A stretch of 23,937 nt of DNA from JANYJA01 sp038229055. GTDB taxonomy: Bacteria; Acidobacteriota; Terriglobia; Bryobacterales; Bryobacteraceae. A model generated the notes under the pieces. That model saw nothing but the letters and a program-made list of their open reading frames with translations. It ran no database searches and had not been told where the DNA came from. Shown here in pieces: positions 23,814-23,937 of this stretch (position 1 is the first letter of the stretch; each line of letters starts with the position of its first letter). Both the position numbers and the translations under genes were made by a program. The DNA lies in contig JBBROU010000083.1 of the NCBI GenBank assembly GCA_038229055.1, forward strand, positions 1-23,937, given 5' to 3'.

Positions 23814-23937
23814 CGCGTCTGGCCTTCCGGGTCGAGTAACTGTTTTAACCGTTCGGCGTCGATGCCGCTCTTCTCTTCCGCAACTTGGCGAATGGTGCGG
23901 CCCGTCCGGTACGCCTCTTTGACGAGCGCGGCTGCAC
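23810..23937 (-). CDS. Fumarase/aspartase superfamily enzyme, C-terminal fragment (cut by window edge)
   Basis: The last 41 residues are visible: ALVKEAYRTGRTIRQVAEE, then SGIDAERLKQLLDPEGQTR and stop. The pattern A-x-x-[TS]-G-R-[TS]-[IV]-R-x-[VL], then a helix and L-x-x-[LI]-[LV]-[DR]-P near the end, is the C-terminal helical region of class II fumarases and aspartate ammonia-lyases. With no active-site region in view I cannot choose between them. A nearby aconitase makes fumarase attractive but it is 17 kb away and not linked by operon. The stop overlaps the next start (ATGA). Confidence 0.68.
   Translation of the reverse strand, partial: AAALVKEAYRTGRTIRQVAEEKSGIDAERLKQLLDPEGQTR

Overview
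The window is a dense, GC-rich bacterial chromosome segment with genes on both strands and almost no spacer DNA. The gene set suggests a soil acidobacterium of the Solibacter/Bryobacter kind: an ECF sigma factor next to a Ser/Thr kinase with a TPR tail, tandem M16 peptidases with LolA-like domains, and a secreted M2 dipeptidase. This placement is inference from gene content; there is no rRNA or other phylogenetic marker here. No tRNA, rRNA or CRISPR array was seen.

Layout. 1-1401 (minus): dual-OB protein, a DUF488 protein and the first 14 codons of a second DUF488 protein. 1514-3823 (plus): class III aminotransferase, SAM methyltransferase and a YraN-family protein, all overlapping. 3826-6811 (minus): aconitase A followed by a DUF2103-like small protein. 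6860-8653 (plus): M2 dipeptidyl carboxypeptidase. 8671-9431 (minus): a RelE/ParE-like toxin, apparently starting at CTG, with a long antitoxin candidate. 9573-9839: truncated IS1-type transposase. 9836-14299 (minus): one operon of ECF sigma factor, transmembrane kinase with TPR tail, unknown 101-aa protein and tyrosinase-like copper protein. 14415-18816 (plus): catalytic M16 peptidase, non-catalytic M16 partner fused to a LolA-like domain, and a stand-alone LolA-like protein. 18813-20818 (minus): OmpR-type regulator and its sensor kinase. 21047-22136 (minus): disrupted GT4 glycosyltransferase. 22161-22888 (plus): Phd antitoxin with a six-copy 18-bp minisatellite over its start, and a VapC toxin. 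22890-23937 (minus): transglutaminase-like protein and the 3' end of a fumarase/aspartase-family gene.

Two themes stand out. First, ten gene junctions are 4-base stop/start overlaps (ATGA, GTGA and one CTGA), so the segment is organised as tightly coupled cassettes. Second, two genes (kinase and glycosyltransferase) carry frame breaks. Three of these look like one-base indels in short homopolymers, so either recent decay or sequencing error is possible. Reading through the two kinase indels restores a 999-residue protein whose stop overlaps the next start, which ties the tyrosinase-like gene to the sigma/kinase pair. The most unusual items are that sigma-kinase-tyrosinase operon and the minisatellite that multiplies the start site of the Phd antitoxin.
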